A stretch of DNA of 48,223 nt, taken from Erysipelotrichaceae bacterium. GTDB lineage: Bacteria; Bacillota_I; Bacilli_A; Erysipelotrichales; Erysipelotrichaceae. A model generated the notes under the pieces. It was not told where the DNA came from. It did no database searches and was given only the letters and a program-made list of their open reading frames with translations. The stretch spans positions 1 to 48,223 of the forward strand of contig JAFZQG010000011.1 of NCBI GenBank assembly GCA_017550145.1, written 5' to 3'. The translations under genes were made by a program, and so were the position numbers. Positions 15,782-25,667 of this stretch are shown here, piece by piece (within the stretch, counting starts at the first letter, position 1; the number at the start of each line of letters is the position of its first letter).

Positions 15782-17329
15782 ATGAAGAAAAAACTTTTAG
15801 TACTACTGTTTATCTTTTCAATCTTTCTGACTTCGTGTTCTGCGAAAAAGAACGTCGATCCGATCGATGACAATTACCGGGTCTTCTACGAGATCTTTGT
15901 CGGTTCTTTTTCCGACAGCAATAATGACGGGATCGGCGATCTCAAAGGCATAACCAAGAGACTCGACTACCTCAATGACGGTAATATCGATTCGGGAAAA
16001 TCACTGGGTATTCAGGGTATCTGGCTTACTCCGATCTTTGCTTCCCCTTCCTATCACAAATACGATGCGATCGATTACTATACGATCGATCCGCAGTTCG
16101 GGAATATGAGTGATCTCGAGAAACTTATCAAGGAATGCCATAAGAGAAACATCATCGTTATACTGGATCTGGTCCTCAATCATACTTCTAATGAATGCGA
16201 ATGGTTCAAAGAGTTCGTTAATGCCCACCAGAGAGGCGATACAGCCAATAAGTATTACAACTACTACAGCTACGCAAACAACTCGTCACTGCCGCCAAAT
16301 AAGGCCTACGCTTCAATCCAGGGAACCGATCAGAGCTATGAATGCAACTTCTATGACGGAATGCCGGAATTAAACTACGACAATGAAGAAGTAAGACAGG
16401 AAGCACTGAATATTGCCAAGTTCTATCTGGATAAAGGCATCGACGGTTTCCGTTTCGATGCGGCAAAATACATCTATTTCAATGACACTTACTCTTCCGT
16501 ATCATTCTGGAAATGGTATACGGATGAATTAAGAAAGATAAAGGAAGATGTCTATCTGGTATCGGAAGTCTGGAGTTCCGACAGTGAAGTCAATGAGTAT
16601 ATCAGAGCCATGAACTGTTTCAACTTTACTATGGCTCAGGCTGAAGGTATCATCGCCCAGGCAGCCAAAGGAAACAATCTTAATTCCTATACCAACTATA
16701 TCGAAAAGTATCAGGAAACGATCAAAGGCATCAACAAAGATGCCATGGCCATACCGTTCATCTCCAACCACGATATGGACAGAGCGGCCGGATATCTCAA
16801 TGTCTTTAATTCGCAAGCCTATATCGGAGCCAACCTCTATCTGCTTTCTCCGGGTTCACCGTTTATCTATTACGGTGAAGAGATCGGCATGAAAGGAACC
16901 AGAGGCGGATCCAATACCGATGCCAACAGAAGACTGGCAATGTTATGGGGAGATGGCGATACGGTTCAAGATCCTGAAGGAGCGACTTTCTCAGCCGATA
17001 AACAGGTCAACGGTACCGTCAAGGAACAGTTAAACAGTGAATACAGTTTGCTTAATTACTACAGTAAAGTCATAGCTTTCAGAAACAGATATCCGCAGAT
17101 CGCCAGAGGTGCATATAAACGCTTTAATCTCAATCAGAATAATCTCGGCGGATTTGTGATAACCTACAACGGCGAAAGCACCTATTTGCTCCACAATAAC
17201 TCCAAAGATACCATTTCGATCAAAGCCGATATGTTTAAGGAAATGATCGACTATGTCGGATTAAATGAAGCGAAATTTGAAAACGGTCAATTGACCGTTG
17301 GAGCCTATACATCGATATTATTAAAATAA
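15782..17329 (+). CDS. Lipoprotein alpha-amylase family (GH13) glycosidase
   Basis: The frame is open further upstream, but the ATG at 15782 begins a clear lipoprotein signal (MKKKLLVLLFIFSIFLTSC, Cys19) and is 1 nt after the galactanase stop, so it is the right start (515 residues). All four GH13 regions are present: DLVLNHTS, GFRFDAAKY (nucleophile Asp226), YLVSEVW (acid/base Glu262) and ISNHD (Asp331). Residues 45-52 (DSNNDGIGDL) are the typical Ca2+/loop motif of oligo-1,6-glucosidase and amylase-like GH13. It probably hydrolyses starch or maltodextrin at the cell surface, feeding the ABC transporter on the opposite strand. Confidence 0.93.
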   Translation: MKKKLLVLLFIFSIFLTSCSAKKNVDPIDDNYRVFYEIFVGSFSDSNNDGIGDLKGITKRLDYLNDGNIDSGKSLGIQGIWLTPIFASPSYHKYDAIDYYTIDPQFGNMSDLEKLIKECHKRNIIVILDLVLNHTSNECEWFKEFVNAHQRGDTANKYYNYYSYANNSSLPPNKAYASIQGTDQSYECNFYDGMPELNYDNEEVRQEALNIAKFYLDKGIDGFRFDAAKYIYFNDTYSSVSFWKWYTDELRKIKEDVYLVSEVWSSDSEVNEYIRAMNCFNFTMAQAEGIIAQAAKGNNLNSYTNYIEKYQETIKGINKDAMAIPFISNHDMDRAAGYLNVFNSQAYIGANLYLLSPGSPFIYYGEEIGMKGTRGGSNTDANRRLAMLWGDGDTVQDPEGATFSADKQVNGTVKEQLNSEYSLLNYYSKVIAFRNRYPQIARGAYKRFNLNQNNLGGFVITYNGESTYLLHNNSKDTISIKADMFKEMIDYVGLNEAKFENGQLTVGAYTSILLK

Positions 17330-17350
17330 GGGATCAGCTGATCCCTTATT
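17325..17350. terminator. Bidirectional terminator between the GH13 gene and msmX
   Basis: A perfect 11-bp stem (17325-17335 with 17340-17350) with a 4-nt AGCT loop, containing the GH13 stop codon. It is followed by CTTTGAG on the plus strand and TTAATAA on the minus strand. Confidence 0.8.
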
Positions 17351-17375
17351 CTTTGAGATAATTCTATTTTCTTTT

Positions 17376-18497
17376 CTAATTAAGCAGATTCTCTTCCGAT
17401 TCAACATCGAAGAAATTCATGACATTACCCTTGAAAGTAATGTGGAATTCATTACCGGAAGTGAGCTTAGCCCTTTCTTCATGTGAAAGATCGACGGTCG
17501 GAACTCTGACGATGAGTTCGGTATTGTCGTTAGTTACAACGTGTAAGTGCAGTTCGGAACCCATCATTTCGTTAACGAGGATCTTCGCATCGATATCATT
17601 GTCGGCATCCTTACCGAGAACCATATGTTCAGGTCTGACACCCAGAATTACTTCCTGCGGTTCGATCTTTCTCTTCTTTAGTTCTTCACCCTTCAAGCCA
17701 TCAACCAGAAGTTTAGAACCAAACGGCGTGACATAGTATTCACCGTTTTCCTTGATCAGATTGGTTCTGAAGGTATTCATCTTCGGAGCACCGATGAATT
17801 CTGCGACAAACAGGTTCTTCGGCTGATCGAATACTTCATCAGGTGTACCGACCTGCTGGATATAACCGTCTTTCATGATGACGATACGATCACCCAGCGT
17901 CATAGCTTCAGTCTGGTCGTGGGTAACGTAAATGAAAGTCGTATCGATTCTCTTTCTCAACAGAATGATTTCGGCTCTCATCTGGTTACGCAGTTTCGCA
18001 TCCAGGTTTGACAGAGGCTCATCCATTAAGAAGACTTTCGGATTTCTGACCATAGCACGTCCGATGGCGACACGCTGTCTCTGACCGCCGGACAATGCAC
18101 GAGGTTTTCTGTTCAGATATTCGGTAATACCCAGAATCTCGGATACTTCGGTAACCTTCTTAAATACTTCTTCCTGAGGAACTTTCTGTAATCTCAATGG
18201 GAATGCAATATTTTCAAATACAGTCAGATGAGGATATAGAGCGTAGTTCTGGAAGACCATTGAAATATCTCTGTCCTTCGGCTGAAGATCGTTCACAACG
18301 ACACCGTCGATTTCGACCGTACCGCTGGAGATCTCTTCAAGACCCGCAACCATTCTTAAAGTTGTGGATTTACCGCAGCCCGAAGGACCTACAAATACTA
18401 TAAACTCCTTGTCGGCGATGTCCAGATTGAAGTCGTGGACCGCAACGACATTGTTATCATAAACTTTTTTTACATCAGTTAATTTTACTCTTGCCAT
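17376..18497 (-). CDS. msmX: Sugar ABC transporter ATPase, MsmX/UgpC/MalK type
   Basis: Cytoplasmic ATPase that energises CUT1 sugar importers. It has Walker A GPSGCGKST, the Q-loop in MVFQNYALYPH, signature LSGGQRQRV, Walker B FLMDEPLSNLDA and the H-loop in YVTHDQTEA. The C-terminal ~130 residues are the regulatory TOBE/OB part typical of MalK/MsmX. At 373 residues the length is standard. It lies 5 nt after the MalG-type permease gene, last in the malE-malF-malG-msmX order. In many Firmicutes one MsmX serves several sugar transporters, so its partners may include systems outside this window. Confidence 0.93.
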   Translation of the reverse strand: MARVKLTDVKKVYDNNVVAVHDFNLDIADKEFIVFVGPSGCGKSTTLRMVAGLEEISSGTVEIDGVVVNDLQPKDRDISMVFQNYALYPHLTVFENIAFPLRLQKVPQEEVFKKVTEVSEILGITEYLNRKPRALSGGQRQRVAIGRAMVRNPKVFLMDEPLSNLDAKLRNQMRAEIILLRKRIDTTFIYVTHDQTEAMTLGDRIVIMKDGYIQQVGTPDEVFDQPKNLFVAEFIGAPKMNTFRTNLIKENGEYYVTPFGSKLLVDGLKGEELKKRKIEPQEVILGVRPEHMVLGKDADNDIDAKILVNEMMGSELHLHVVTNDNTELIVRVPTVDLSHEERAKLTSGNEFHITFKGNVMNFFDVESEENLLN

Positions 18498-18502
18498 AAT
18501 TC

Positions 18503-19375
18503 CTATCCTTTCACAGCTCCACCTGTAACACCTTCAACATAATATCTCTGCAGACACATAAACAGTATCGTAATCGGTATTGCGACTAACACACCGCCGG
18601 CACAGAACATCGTATAGTATGCAGACAGGTTCTGCGGAGTTGAAATAAGATACTGCAGACCTACCGCAACGTTCATACCGGCACTGGTTGCGTGTGAGAT
18701 ATATTTCGCAAACATGAAATCACCCCAAGGTGCCATGAAGGCTGTCAGGATCGTATAGATAACGATCGGCTTGGACAGCGGCATGATGATCTTGGTGAAG
18801 ACCTGGAATCTGGTCGCACCGTCGACTCTGGCCGCTTCATCGAGTGATCTGGAGATCGTATCAAAGAAGCCTTTGGATACGTAATAACCCATTCCGGAGC
18901 TAGCAACATATACTAAGATAAGACCCGGAACGGAGTTTGCACTGGTAAGATTGAACCAGCTGAGAACTTTGTAAAGAATGATCATGGACAGGAAGCCCGG
19001 GAAGAAGCCCAGCACCAGCATGACATTCATCAGCAGCTTACGGCCTTTGAAACGTAGTCTCGATAAGGTGTAAGACATACATAAGACGATAATCGTCTGA
19101 ATTACCGAAGCAAACAGACCGATGATGAACGTATTCTTGAACCAGATCGGAAAATCCGTCTTGGTAAACAGATTGATGTAGTTATCAAGACCGAACTGTT
19201 TCGGAACGACATATCCTACCTGATAAGTTGATTCAACTCTGAATGACTCGAATACTAAGAAGATAAACGGAATCAGCCAGACGATCGAAATGGTTATTAA
19301 CAGGATATAGATAATCGTATTGGAAAGCCTTTCCTTGGCTTTTAATCCCATGTGTTTTTTCGGAGTGGTTGTCAT
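18503..19375 (-). CDS. Sugar ABC transporter permease, MalG/GanQ type
   Basis: A 290-residue inner-membrane permease with six predicted membrane segments. The EAA motif DEAARVDGATRFQVFTKIIMPLSKP binds the ATPase. The pattern is that of MalG-type CUT1 permeases for maltodextrin or galacto-oligosaccharide. It overlaps the MalF-type gene by 1 nt, so the two subunits are probably made in equal amounts. Substrate choice between maltodextrin and galactan fragments cannot be made from this subunit. Confidence 0.92.
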   Translation of the reverse strand: MTTTPKKHMGLKAKERLSNTIIYILLITISIVWLIPFIFLVFESFRVESTYQVGYVVPKQFGLDNYINLFTKTDFPIWFKNTFIIGLFASVIQTIIVLCMSYTLSRLRFKGRKLLMNVMLVLGFFPGFLSMIILYKVLSWFNLTSANSVPGLILVYVASSGMGYYVSKGFFDTISRSLDEAARVDGATRFQVFTKIIMPLSKPIVIYTILTAFMAPWGDFMFAKYISHATSAGMNVAVGLQYLISTPQNLSAYYTMFCAGGVLVAIPITILFMCLQRYYVEGVTGGAVKG

Positions 19376-20946
19376 TATGAATAGTCCTCCTCATTTCTTG
19401 TTGAAGGGATCGCATTGTAGACGATCAAAGCCAGGAACGATACGACCACGAAGATCATGATACCGATAACGGAAGCCAGATAGTATTTGGATTCAGCACC
19501 GGTCGTTATCTTGAACAGCCAGGTTACAAGTAAGTCTGTATCACCGGCTGTACCTGCACTGGTCAGCAGTTTCGGGTTATCCGGTCCGCCGGCTGTCAGC
19601 AGATAAATAACGTTAAAGTTATTGATGTTGCCGATAAAACTGGTCAGAAGATAAGGACCCGTAACAAACAGCATGTACGGTAAAGTGATCTTGAAGAACT
19701 GCTGAGCGGCATTGGCACCGTCGATTCTTGCGGATTCATAAAGATCGGCCGGAATATTCATTAAGATACCTGTAACGATCAGCATCAGATACGGAACACC
19801 GATCCAGATATTGATGACGATGACCATGACTCTGGCTAAAGTTGTATCTTCCCAGAATCTGATGATATGCGACAGATCCGAAATAATACCGGTATTAAGC
19901 AGCATGCCGTTGACAAGTCCGTTAGCCGAGAACATCTTCGATACGTACAGTAAGGAAATAAACTGCGGAACCGCACTGGTCAAAACGAGAATGCCACGCC
20001 AGATCTTCTTGAATTTGATACCCTTCTTATTGATCATGATTGCCACAAACATGCCTAAGAAGTAATTGGTGAAAGTCGCAAAGAAAGCCCAGATCAGTGT
20101 CCAGCTCAAGATTTCACCGAATGCTACCGACAGGTTGTTGGCACCCAAATTCAGATTGAATAAGGAGTTGAAGTTATCCATACCGACCCAGGTAAACAGA
20201 TTCGAATAGCCATCATGAGCGCCGTCATAGTTGGTGAAAGCCACCAGTATCATGAATAAGATCGGTAAGACCGTAAAGAAGAAGATACCTGTCAAAGGAA
20301 GAGCGAGCAGTGTTTTGTGGAACTGTTCATCCAGTAATGATGAAACATCATCCTTGGCACTCTTTAACTTCTTTCCTGATTTGAGAATCTCTTCGGAAAT
20401 CTTATTCTGTTTGACATTCAGACGCCATGTATAAATGAAAGCCAGAATGAATAAAATAGTCAGAACTCCGTAAAGCAGACATTTGAAAGAGTCGTCGCCG
20501 TCTACTCTTACATAAGTATCCAGACGCGGATCATAGGCTGTTCCTGGAAGTTCCGTACCTAAAGTCGGAAGCTTGCCCAGCCAATGGAAACCCGCAACAT
20601 ACATGTAGACGATGAAAACAATTTCAAAGACCAGGAACAGCAATCCTCTTAAAATCTGTCCTCTGGCAATGGAACCGAAGCCCATAATAATGAAGGACAG
20701 TTTCGTCTTGTAATCGCCATTCACAAAAGTCTGTACGATATCGGTCAGATCATTTTTGATCCAGACAAAGAAATTCTTTATAAGACTGAAAATATATTTG
20801 AACAGGCTGGCAACCCCGTTCGGAATCCCTTTGAAGAAGTGGATAATCTTATAAAGAATAGTCTGGAATTTAGTGAGCTGTAAAAGATCAAGATCGCCGA
20901 TATCATCGAATAAGCTGATATTCTTTGAATTATTTGTCTTTTCCAT
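19375..20946 (-). CDS. Sugar ABC transporter permease, MalF/GanP type, with long N-terminal extension
   Basis: A 523-residue permease. The C-terminal ~300 residues are a CUT1 permease with the EAA motif ESARIDGANAAQQFFKITLP. Before it lie ~200 extra residues: a ~75-residue amphipathic or hydrophobic N-terminus, two membrane segments around 90-175 (GQILRGLLFLVFEIVFIVYMY and LLYGVLTILFILAF) and a loop between them. E. coli MalF also has extra N-terminal helices, but many Firmicute MalF/GanP proteins are ~430 residues. It is separated from malE by an intercistronic hairpin, so it may be made at lower level than the binding protein. Confidence 0.9.
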   Translation of the reverse strand: MEKTNNSKNISLFDDIGDLDLLQLTKFQTILYKIIHFFKGIPNGVASLFKYIFSLIKNFFVWIKNDLTDIVQTFVNGDYKTKLSFIIMGFGSIARGQILRGLLFLVFEIVFIVYMYVAGFHWLGKLPTLGTELPGTAYDPRLDTYVRVDGDDSFKCLLYGVLTILFILAFIYTWRLNVKQNKISEEILKSGKKLKSAKDDVSSLLDEQFHKTLLALPLTGIFFFTVLPILFMILVAFTNYDGAHDGYSNLFTWVGMDNFNSLFNLNLGANNLSVAFGEILSWTLIWAFFATFTNYFLGMFVAIMINKKGIKFKKIWRGILVLTSAVPQFISLLYVSKMFSANGLVNGMLLNTGIISDLSHIIRFWEDTTLARVMVIVINIWIGVPYLMLIVTGILMNIPADLYESARIDGANAAQQFFKITLPYMLFVTGPYLLTSFIGNINNFNVIYLLTAGGPDNPKLLTSAGTAGDTDLLVTWLFKITTGAESKYYLASVIGIMIFVVVSFLALIVYNAIPSTRNEEDYS

Positions 20947-20974
20947 AGACCTTAATCCCCTCTAATTAAATAAA

Positions 20975-21002
20975 GGCAGGCTGAAGATAGTATCAGCCTG
21001 CC
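20975..21002 (-). terminator. Intercistronic hairpin between malE- and malF-type genes
   Basis: A perfect 10-bp stem GGCAGGCTGA / TCAGCCTGCC (20975-20984 with 20993-21002), followed on the minus strand by TTTATTTAATT. It is a likely partial terminator or mRNA-stabilising element that gives excess binding protein. Confidence 0.75.
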
Positions 21003-21025
21003 CTGTAGTAAAATCGCCTTAAAAA

Positions 21026-22588
21026 CTAGTTCTTAACGATCTTGATTTCCTTGCTTGATAAGTTAGCACTTACAGTGTAGTTACCCGGCTCAAGGAAAAT
21101 GATATTGTTGTCGCCATTGCTAGCAGCATCGTAAGCAACGATCAGGTCAGCACCTTCAACAACCTGCTGGCAGCCCATATCAGTGCCCCAGTCACCTGCA
21201 GCAACGATTCTGCCGCCCATGTAATCAGACTGCGGAACATCTAATGTAATAGTGATGTTTTCGCCATCCTGAGTCATGACAGCTTTTTCAGTATCAGCAT
21301 TGTTCCAGTCATTCCAAGCGCCTACGAATACGTAACCGTTCAGAGAGAACAGAGCGTCGATAGCAGCCTTGTAGTTATCAAGACCGGCCTGCAGATCAGC
21401 ATCAGAAGTAGCTGTTTCAGCAACAGTACCTAAAACCTTAGCGATATCCCACCAAGAACCATGGATCTGGCCCTGCGGAGTAGCATAAGCATTCTGAGCA
21501 GCTAAAGCAACCAGAGTAGGATCTGATGATACAGCGTCAGTAGCCTGAGCGTTGACATTGGATGGACCCCAACCGAACTTGTTGAATCTTTCAAGCTGGC
21601 ACTCTTCGCCAGTCAGATACAGAGCAAGTCTCTGTAAAGCAGAAGCCTTTTCAGGATCAGTCTGAGGTTTTACACCCATCAGCTTGTTGCCTGAGAATGA
21701 ACCTAAGTGATATGTCTGTCCGTCAACAGTGAAGCTTGGCAGATCAGCAACACCCATGTTGTCACCAAGGATATCTTTGATTGTTGATAATGCCCAAGTA
21801 CCGGTTACGACAACAGCTGAACCCTTAGAGAAGTCTGAACCGTCAGAAGAGCTGTTGGCAGCCTTTGACTTAGCCAGAATTTCCATACCCTTCATAGCTG
21901 TGAGACCGTTAGCAGAATTGAATGTATCATTTACAGAAGTAAATTTACCTTCAGAATCTGTCTTCCAGTCAGATACACAACCTGTAGCGAAGAAGAACGC
22001 AGCATTGTACCAGGCAGAAGTCTTGTATTCCATTGAGAAGAACTTGTTGTTGTCTTCGCAAGCTTTTACTAATGTTGCGAGATCATCAACCATATCTTCA
22101 GTGATGACAGACTTGTCATAGTACATGAAATAACCGTTATCGGAAGTTAATGGATAGCAGTATAACTTGCCATCAACAGTTGCAGCGTTGACTGCACCGG
22201 CATCGTTAGCGCCTTTGACAGTAGCAGAAGCGCCTTCACCCAGAACAGCCAGAGCACCAGCCTGAACTAAACGAGCCAGCTGGTCCTGTGCGAAGCAGTA
22301 GAGATCCGGTCCTGATTCAACATCAGTGATCATCTGTGTTGCAGCTTCGGATTCAGAGATACCTTCGATCGTAGCGTTGATCTGAATATCTTCATTCGCC
22401 GCATTGAATCTTTCGATCTGTTCCTTGGTCAGATCAGTTACACCGTCGGATTCTGATACCCAGACAGTGATGTCATAAGATGCAGCACCACCCTCGTTGC
22501 CGCCTTCTTCCTTCTTACCGCAGCCTGCGGTGCAGAGTAATAAAGCGACTAAGCTGAGAATGAGACTGCTTTTTAAAAGTTTCTTCAT
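21026..22588 (-). CDS. Extracellular sugar-binding lipoprotein (MalE/GanS type) with extra C-terminal beta domain
   Basis: A signal peptide with lipobox LCTAGC (Cys23) precedes a GNEGG-type flexible linker. Residues ~38-410 are a family 1 solute-binding protein (ITVWVSESDG..., VESGPDLYCFAQDQLARL, GPSNVNAQ). The last ~105 residues are an additional beta-rich module beginning at about FVGAWNDWNN, with AAGDWGTDMG and LEPGNYTVSANLSSKEIKIV; its G-x-W-N-D-W start recalls starch-binding modules such as CBM20/CBM48 or SusE/F. Standard MalE proteins end before this (~400-420 residues). The neighbours (amylase, MalQ, galactanase) suggest maltodextrin or galacto-oligosaccharides as ligand. AAGGGG precedes the ATG. 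Confidence 0.9.
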   Translation of the reverse strand: MKKLLKSSLILSLVALLLCTAGCGKKEEGGNEGGAASYDITVWVSESDGVTDLTKEQIERFNAANEDIQINATIEGISESEAATQMITDVESGPDLYCFAQDQLARLVQAGALAVLGEGASATVKGANDAGAVNAATVDGKLYCYPLTSDNGYFMYYDKSVITEDMVDDLATLVKACEDNNKFFSMEYKTSAWYNAAFFFATGCVSDWKTDSEGKFTSVNDTFNSANGLTAMKGMEILAKSKAANSSSDGSDFSKGSAVVVTGTWALSTIKDILGDNMGVADLPSFTVDGQTYHLGSFSGNKLMGVKPQTDPEKASALQRLALYLTGEECQLERFNKFGWGPSNVNAQATDAVSSDPTLVALAAQNAYATPQGQIHGSWWDIAKVLGTVAETATSDADLQAGLDNYKAAIDALFSLNGYVFVGAWNDWNNADTEKAVMTQDGENITITLDVPQSDYMGGRIVAAGDWGTDMGCQQVVEGADLIVAYDAASNGDNNIIFLEPGNYTVSANLSSKEIKIVKN

Positions 22589-22703
22589 TTTAAGTCCCCT
22601 TTCGTTAAAAAAATAACCTATTCAGACATACCTAATAATGATTTTTTGGATCAGTTGTTTAAAACATAAGTACCCTTTACAGATTACTTTTTCACTATCT
22701 ATA

Positions 22704-22740
22704 ATTTTAAAACCTCGGTAGAAAAATGTAAACGCTTTAT
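22704..22740 (-). promoter_or_regulatory. malE-operon promoter with overlapping cre-like (CcpA) site
   Basis: Minus-strand TTTACA (22727-22732) and TAAAAT (22704-22709) with a 17-nt spacer. The plus-strand sequence TGTAAACGCTTTAT (22727-22740) matches 12 of 14 positions of the Bacillus cre consensus TGWAARCGYTWWCA and covers the -35 box. CcpA binding there would repress the sugar importer when a preferred sugar is available. Confidence 0.65.
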
Positions 22741-22767
22741 GTGATAAAAATGTGAAAAAACTATCAC
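22741..22767. repeat. Inverted repeat beyond the cre-like site
   Basis: GTGATA (22741-22746) and TATCAC (22762-22767) flank 15 nt of A/T-rich sequence. It could be a second operator of the malE promoter or a weak hemW terminator (minus-strand T run inside). Neither role is clear. Confidence 0.3.
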
Positions 22768-22792
22768 TGTTAATTTCCAATTTTCATTATTT

Positions 22793-23875
22793 TCATAACA
22801 TGAAATCCAGAAGAATTCTGTTAAGGATTTCCCTGTTGGTACAGATCGTTTTTCCGTCTTTTATAACAATATTTTCGTTGGAAATACCCTTTTTATACTT
22901 ATTTAACAGGTCACAGTTGTATTTATGATTGAATTCTTCAATATTTAATCCATCTTCTTTTCTTAAAGACATCATGATATTTTCGAATTCCATCTCATCA
23001 TTGTTCAGATTGAGATCCTCATCTCTGATATCTTTTTCATTAAAATACTTATCAAATGAACGGGTATTTGTATAGCGGTTATTGCCGATCTTACCGGCAG
23101 CACCTAAAGATACACCTAAGAAATCCTCATAATTCCAGTAAGAAAGATTATGTTTCGATTCAAAACCCTCTTTACAGAAATTGGATATTTCGTAATGTAT
23201 ATATCCTGCTTCTTTTAATCTTCTGCAGATCAATTCATACATATCCGCTTCGGTGTCTTCATCGAGATTACTGATCCCCTTCTTACCGAAGACCGTATTC
23301 TCTTCTATGGTCAGAGAGTATAAAGAAATATGCGGTACATTTAAAGCCAAAACATCATCCAATGTCTTATTCAGGATCTCGATTGTCTGATCTGGTAAAG
23401 AATACATCAGATCGATACTGATATTATCCAGATTATGTTTTCTTAATAATTCAATTTTCTCTATTACCGTTTCAAAATCATGATGACGGTTTAGTGATCT
23501 GAGTAATTTATCATCAGAACTCTGAACACCCATCGAGATACGATTTATTCCGTACTGTTTGAATAATAAAACATTCTCTTCATCCAGTGATTCGGGATTG
23601 ACTTCGATCGTATATTCTTTTACTTCATCGGTAAACGGATAGATCAGCTTGAGAAGTCTTTCCAGCTGTTCACATTTTAAAGAGGTGGGCGTACCCCCAC
23701 CGATATAGATCGTTTCATAATTATCTTTACAGGTATCGTTTATTTCCTTTTTCAAACGATCCAGCCATTTATCACATAAGCTTTCTTCGTAGATCCGATG
23801 ACAGAAATCGCAGTAATAACAGATCGACTTGCAGAAAGGCACATGAACATAAAGATGTTTAATTCTTGTCGTCAT
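22793..23875 (-). CDS. hemW: HemW-like radical SAM protein (heme chaperone / coproporphyrinogen oxidase-like)
   Basis: A 360-residue radical SAM protein with the HemN/HemW pattern: [15 protein letters not shown] (CxxxCxxC plus the Phe found in HemW), [19 protein letters not shown] and GVQSSDD. HemW binds heme and is thought to deliver it to target proteins; the older name is oxygen-independent coproporphyrinogen III oxidase. HemN proper has an N-terminal extension and a fourth nearby Cys (CxxxCxxCxC), and here the residue after CDF is CH. The gene overlaps lepA by 17 nt; the lepA-hemW order is common in Firmicutes. No other heme gene is visible in the window. Confidence 0.88.
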   Translation of the reverse strand: MTTRIKHLYVHVPFCKSICYYCDFCHRIYEESLCDKWLDRLKKEINDTCKDNYETIYIGGGTPTSLKCEQLERLLKLIYPFTDEVKEYTIEVNPESLDEENVLLFKQYGINRISMGVQSSDDKLLRSLNRHHDFETVIEKIELLRKHNLDNISIDLMYSLPDQTIEILNKTLDDVLALNVPHISLYSLTIEENTVFGKKGISNLDEDTEADMYELICRRLKEAGYIHYEISNFCKEGFESKHNLSYWNYEDFLGVSLGAAGKIGNNRYTNTRSFDKYFNEKDIRDEDLNLNNDEMEFENIMMSLRKEDGLNIEEFNHKYNCDLLNKYKKGISNENIVIKDGKTICTNREILNRILLDFML

Positions 23876-25667
23876 CCAGAGCCAGTACAGCCATGAAAGC
23901 TTCCTGCGGTATTTCTACACTACCGACCGCTTTCATACGCTTCTTGCCTTCTTTCTGCTTCTCCAGAAGCTTCTTCTTACGGGAGATATCACCGCCGTAA
24001 CACTTCGCCAAAACGTCTTTACGTAAGGATTTGATATTGGTTCTGGCTAAAACCTTATTACCGATAGCGGCCTGAATAGGTATTTCAAACTGCTGTTTAG
24101 GCAGGATCTCTTTTAATTTGACGGTTATCGCCTGTCCGCGGTTATATGCGAAATCACGATGAACAATAATGCTTAACGCATCGATGATCTCGCCATTGAT
24201 CAGGATATCCATCTTCACCAGGTTTGATTTGCGGTAACCGATCAGTTCATAGTCCAATGATGCGTATCCTCTGGATACCGATTTCAATCTATCAAAGTAT
24301 TCGAAAATGATCTCGCTCAAAGGCATCTCATAGATGAGCTGATTACGGTTATTATCGATATAGACCATATCTTTATAGACACCGCGCTTATCCTGTGACA
24401 GCTGCATGATCGGTCCGATATATTCATTCGGTACCATGATCGAAGCCTTGACATAAGGTTCCTCGATATATTCGATGATATTGGAATCAGGCATCATACT
24501 CGGGTTATCGATATATTTAACCGTACCATCCGTTAGAGTTACTTTATAGATGACCGAAGGTGCCGTCGCAATCAGATTCAGATTGTATTCTCTTTCCAGT
24601 CTTTCCTGAACAACTTCCATATGGAGCAATCCTAAGAATCCCAGACGGAAACCGAAACCTAAGGCTTTGGAAGATTCCGCTTCAAAAGTGAGGCTTGAAT
24701 CATTGAGCTGCAGTTTCTCTAAGGCATCTCTTAAGTCGTTGTATTTATTGTTGTCGGTCGGATACATACCGCAATAGACCATCGGGTTCATTTTGCGGTA
24801 ACCCGGCAAAGCTTCAGCACAAGGTTTGTGAGTATGCGTGATCGTATCACCGATATGGATATCCTGAATCGATTTGATCGAAGCACACAGATAGCCGACT
24901 TCGCCGGCCGACAAGGATCCCTTCTTAACTTCACCAGGCGTCTTGACGCCGACTTCCGTTACTTCATAATCGGTATCTGCCTGCATGAATTTGATATGAT
25001 CGCCGACTTTAACTTCACCGTCTTTAACGCAGATGAAAACTACGACGCCGCGATATGAATCATAATATGAATCAAATACCAGAGCCTTTAAAGGTTCGTT
25101 TATATCTCCTTTCGGAGCCGGAAGATACTTGACGATGCCTTCCAGTACATCTTCGACATTCAAACCGGTTTTTGCGGAAATGCATGGTGCATTGGTGCAG
25201 TCTAAACCGATGATATCTTCAATTTCTTTTTTAGTTCTTTCGATATCCGCACTAGGCAAATCTATCTTGTTTATTACCGGCATGATCTCCAGATCATTAT
25301 CTAAAGCCAGATAGGTATTGGCTAAGGTCTGAGCTTCTATACCCTGCGAAGCATCAACAACCAGAATCGCTCCGTCACATGCTGCCAGAGATCTGGATAC
25401 TTCGTAGCTGAAGTCGACATGACCCGGGGTATCAATCAGATGAAAAATATAATCCTGTCCGTCTTTCGCATGGTATTTAAGCTGAACGACGTTCAGTTTG
25501 ATCGTAATACCTCTTTCCCTTTCAAGATCCAGAGAATCCAGGATCTGATCCTGCATCTCTCTTTTAGAAACGGTATCTGTCAGCTCCAGGATCCGATCAG
25601 CCAAAGTAGACTTGCCATGATCGATATGGGCTATAATCGAAAAGTTTCTTATCCTGTTCTTATCCAA
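23859..25667 (-). CDS. lepA: Elongation factor 4 (LepA), back-translocating ribosomal GTPase
   Basis: A 602-residue LepA: G1 motif [10 protein letters not shown]2 [13 protein letters not shown]3 DTPGHVDF, G4 NKIDLP, then domain II, EF-G-like domains and the LepA-specific C-terminus ([22 protein letters not shown]). The frame stays open to an ATG at 25718, but homologues start at about [13 protein letters not shown] therefore chose TTG at 25665-25667, which gives the family length and has AGGTG 6 nt upstream. A GTG three codons earlier (25674-25676) is the alternative. The start lies inside the end of fmt (8-nt overlap), so translation is likely coupled. Confidence 0.95.
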   Translation of the reverse strand: MDKNRIRNFSIIAHIDHGKSTLADRILELTDTVSKREMQDQILDSLDLERERGITIKLNVVQLKYHAKDGQDYIFHLIDTPGHVDFSYEVSRSLAACDGAILVVDASQGIEAQTLANTYLALDNDLEIMPVINKIDLPSADIERTKKEIEDIIGLDCTNAPCISAKTGLNVEDVLEGIVKYLPAPKGDINEPLKALVFDSYYDSYRGVVVFICVKDGEVKVGDHIKFMQADTDYEVTEVGVKTPGEVKKGSLSAGEVGYLCASIKSIQDIHIGDTITHTHKPCAEALPGYRKMNPMVYCGMYPTDNNKYNDLRDALEKLQLNDSSLTFEAESSKALGFGFRLGFLGLLHMEVVQERLEREYNLNLIATAPSVIYKVTLTDGTVKYIDNPSMMPDSNIIEYIEEPYVKASIMVPNEYIGPIMQLSQDKRGVYKDMVYIDNNRNQLIYEMPLSEIIFEYFDRLKSVSRGYASLDYELIGYRKSNLVKMDILINGEIIDALSIIVHRDFAYNRGQAITVKLKEILPKQQFEIPIQAAIGNKVLARTNIKSLRKDVLAKCYGGDISRKKKLLEKQKEGKKRMKAVGSVEIPQEAFMAVLALDDDKN

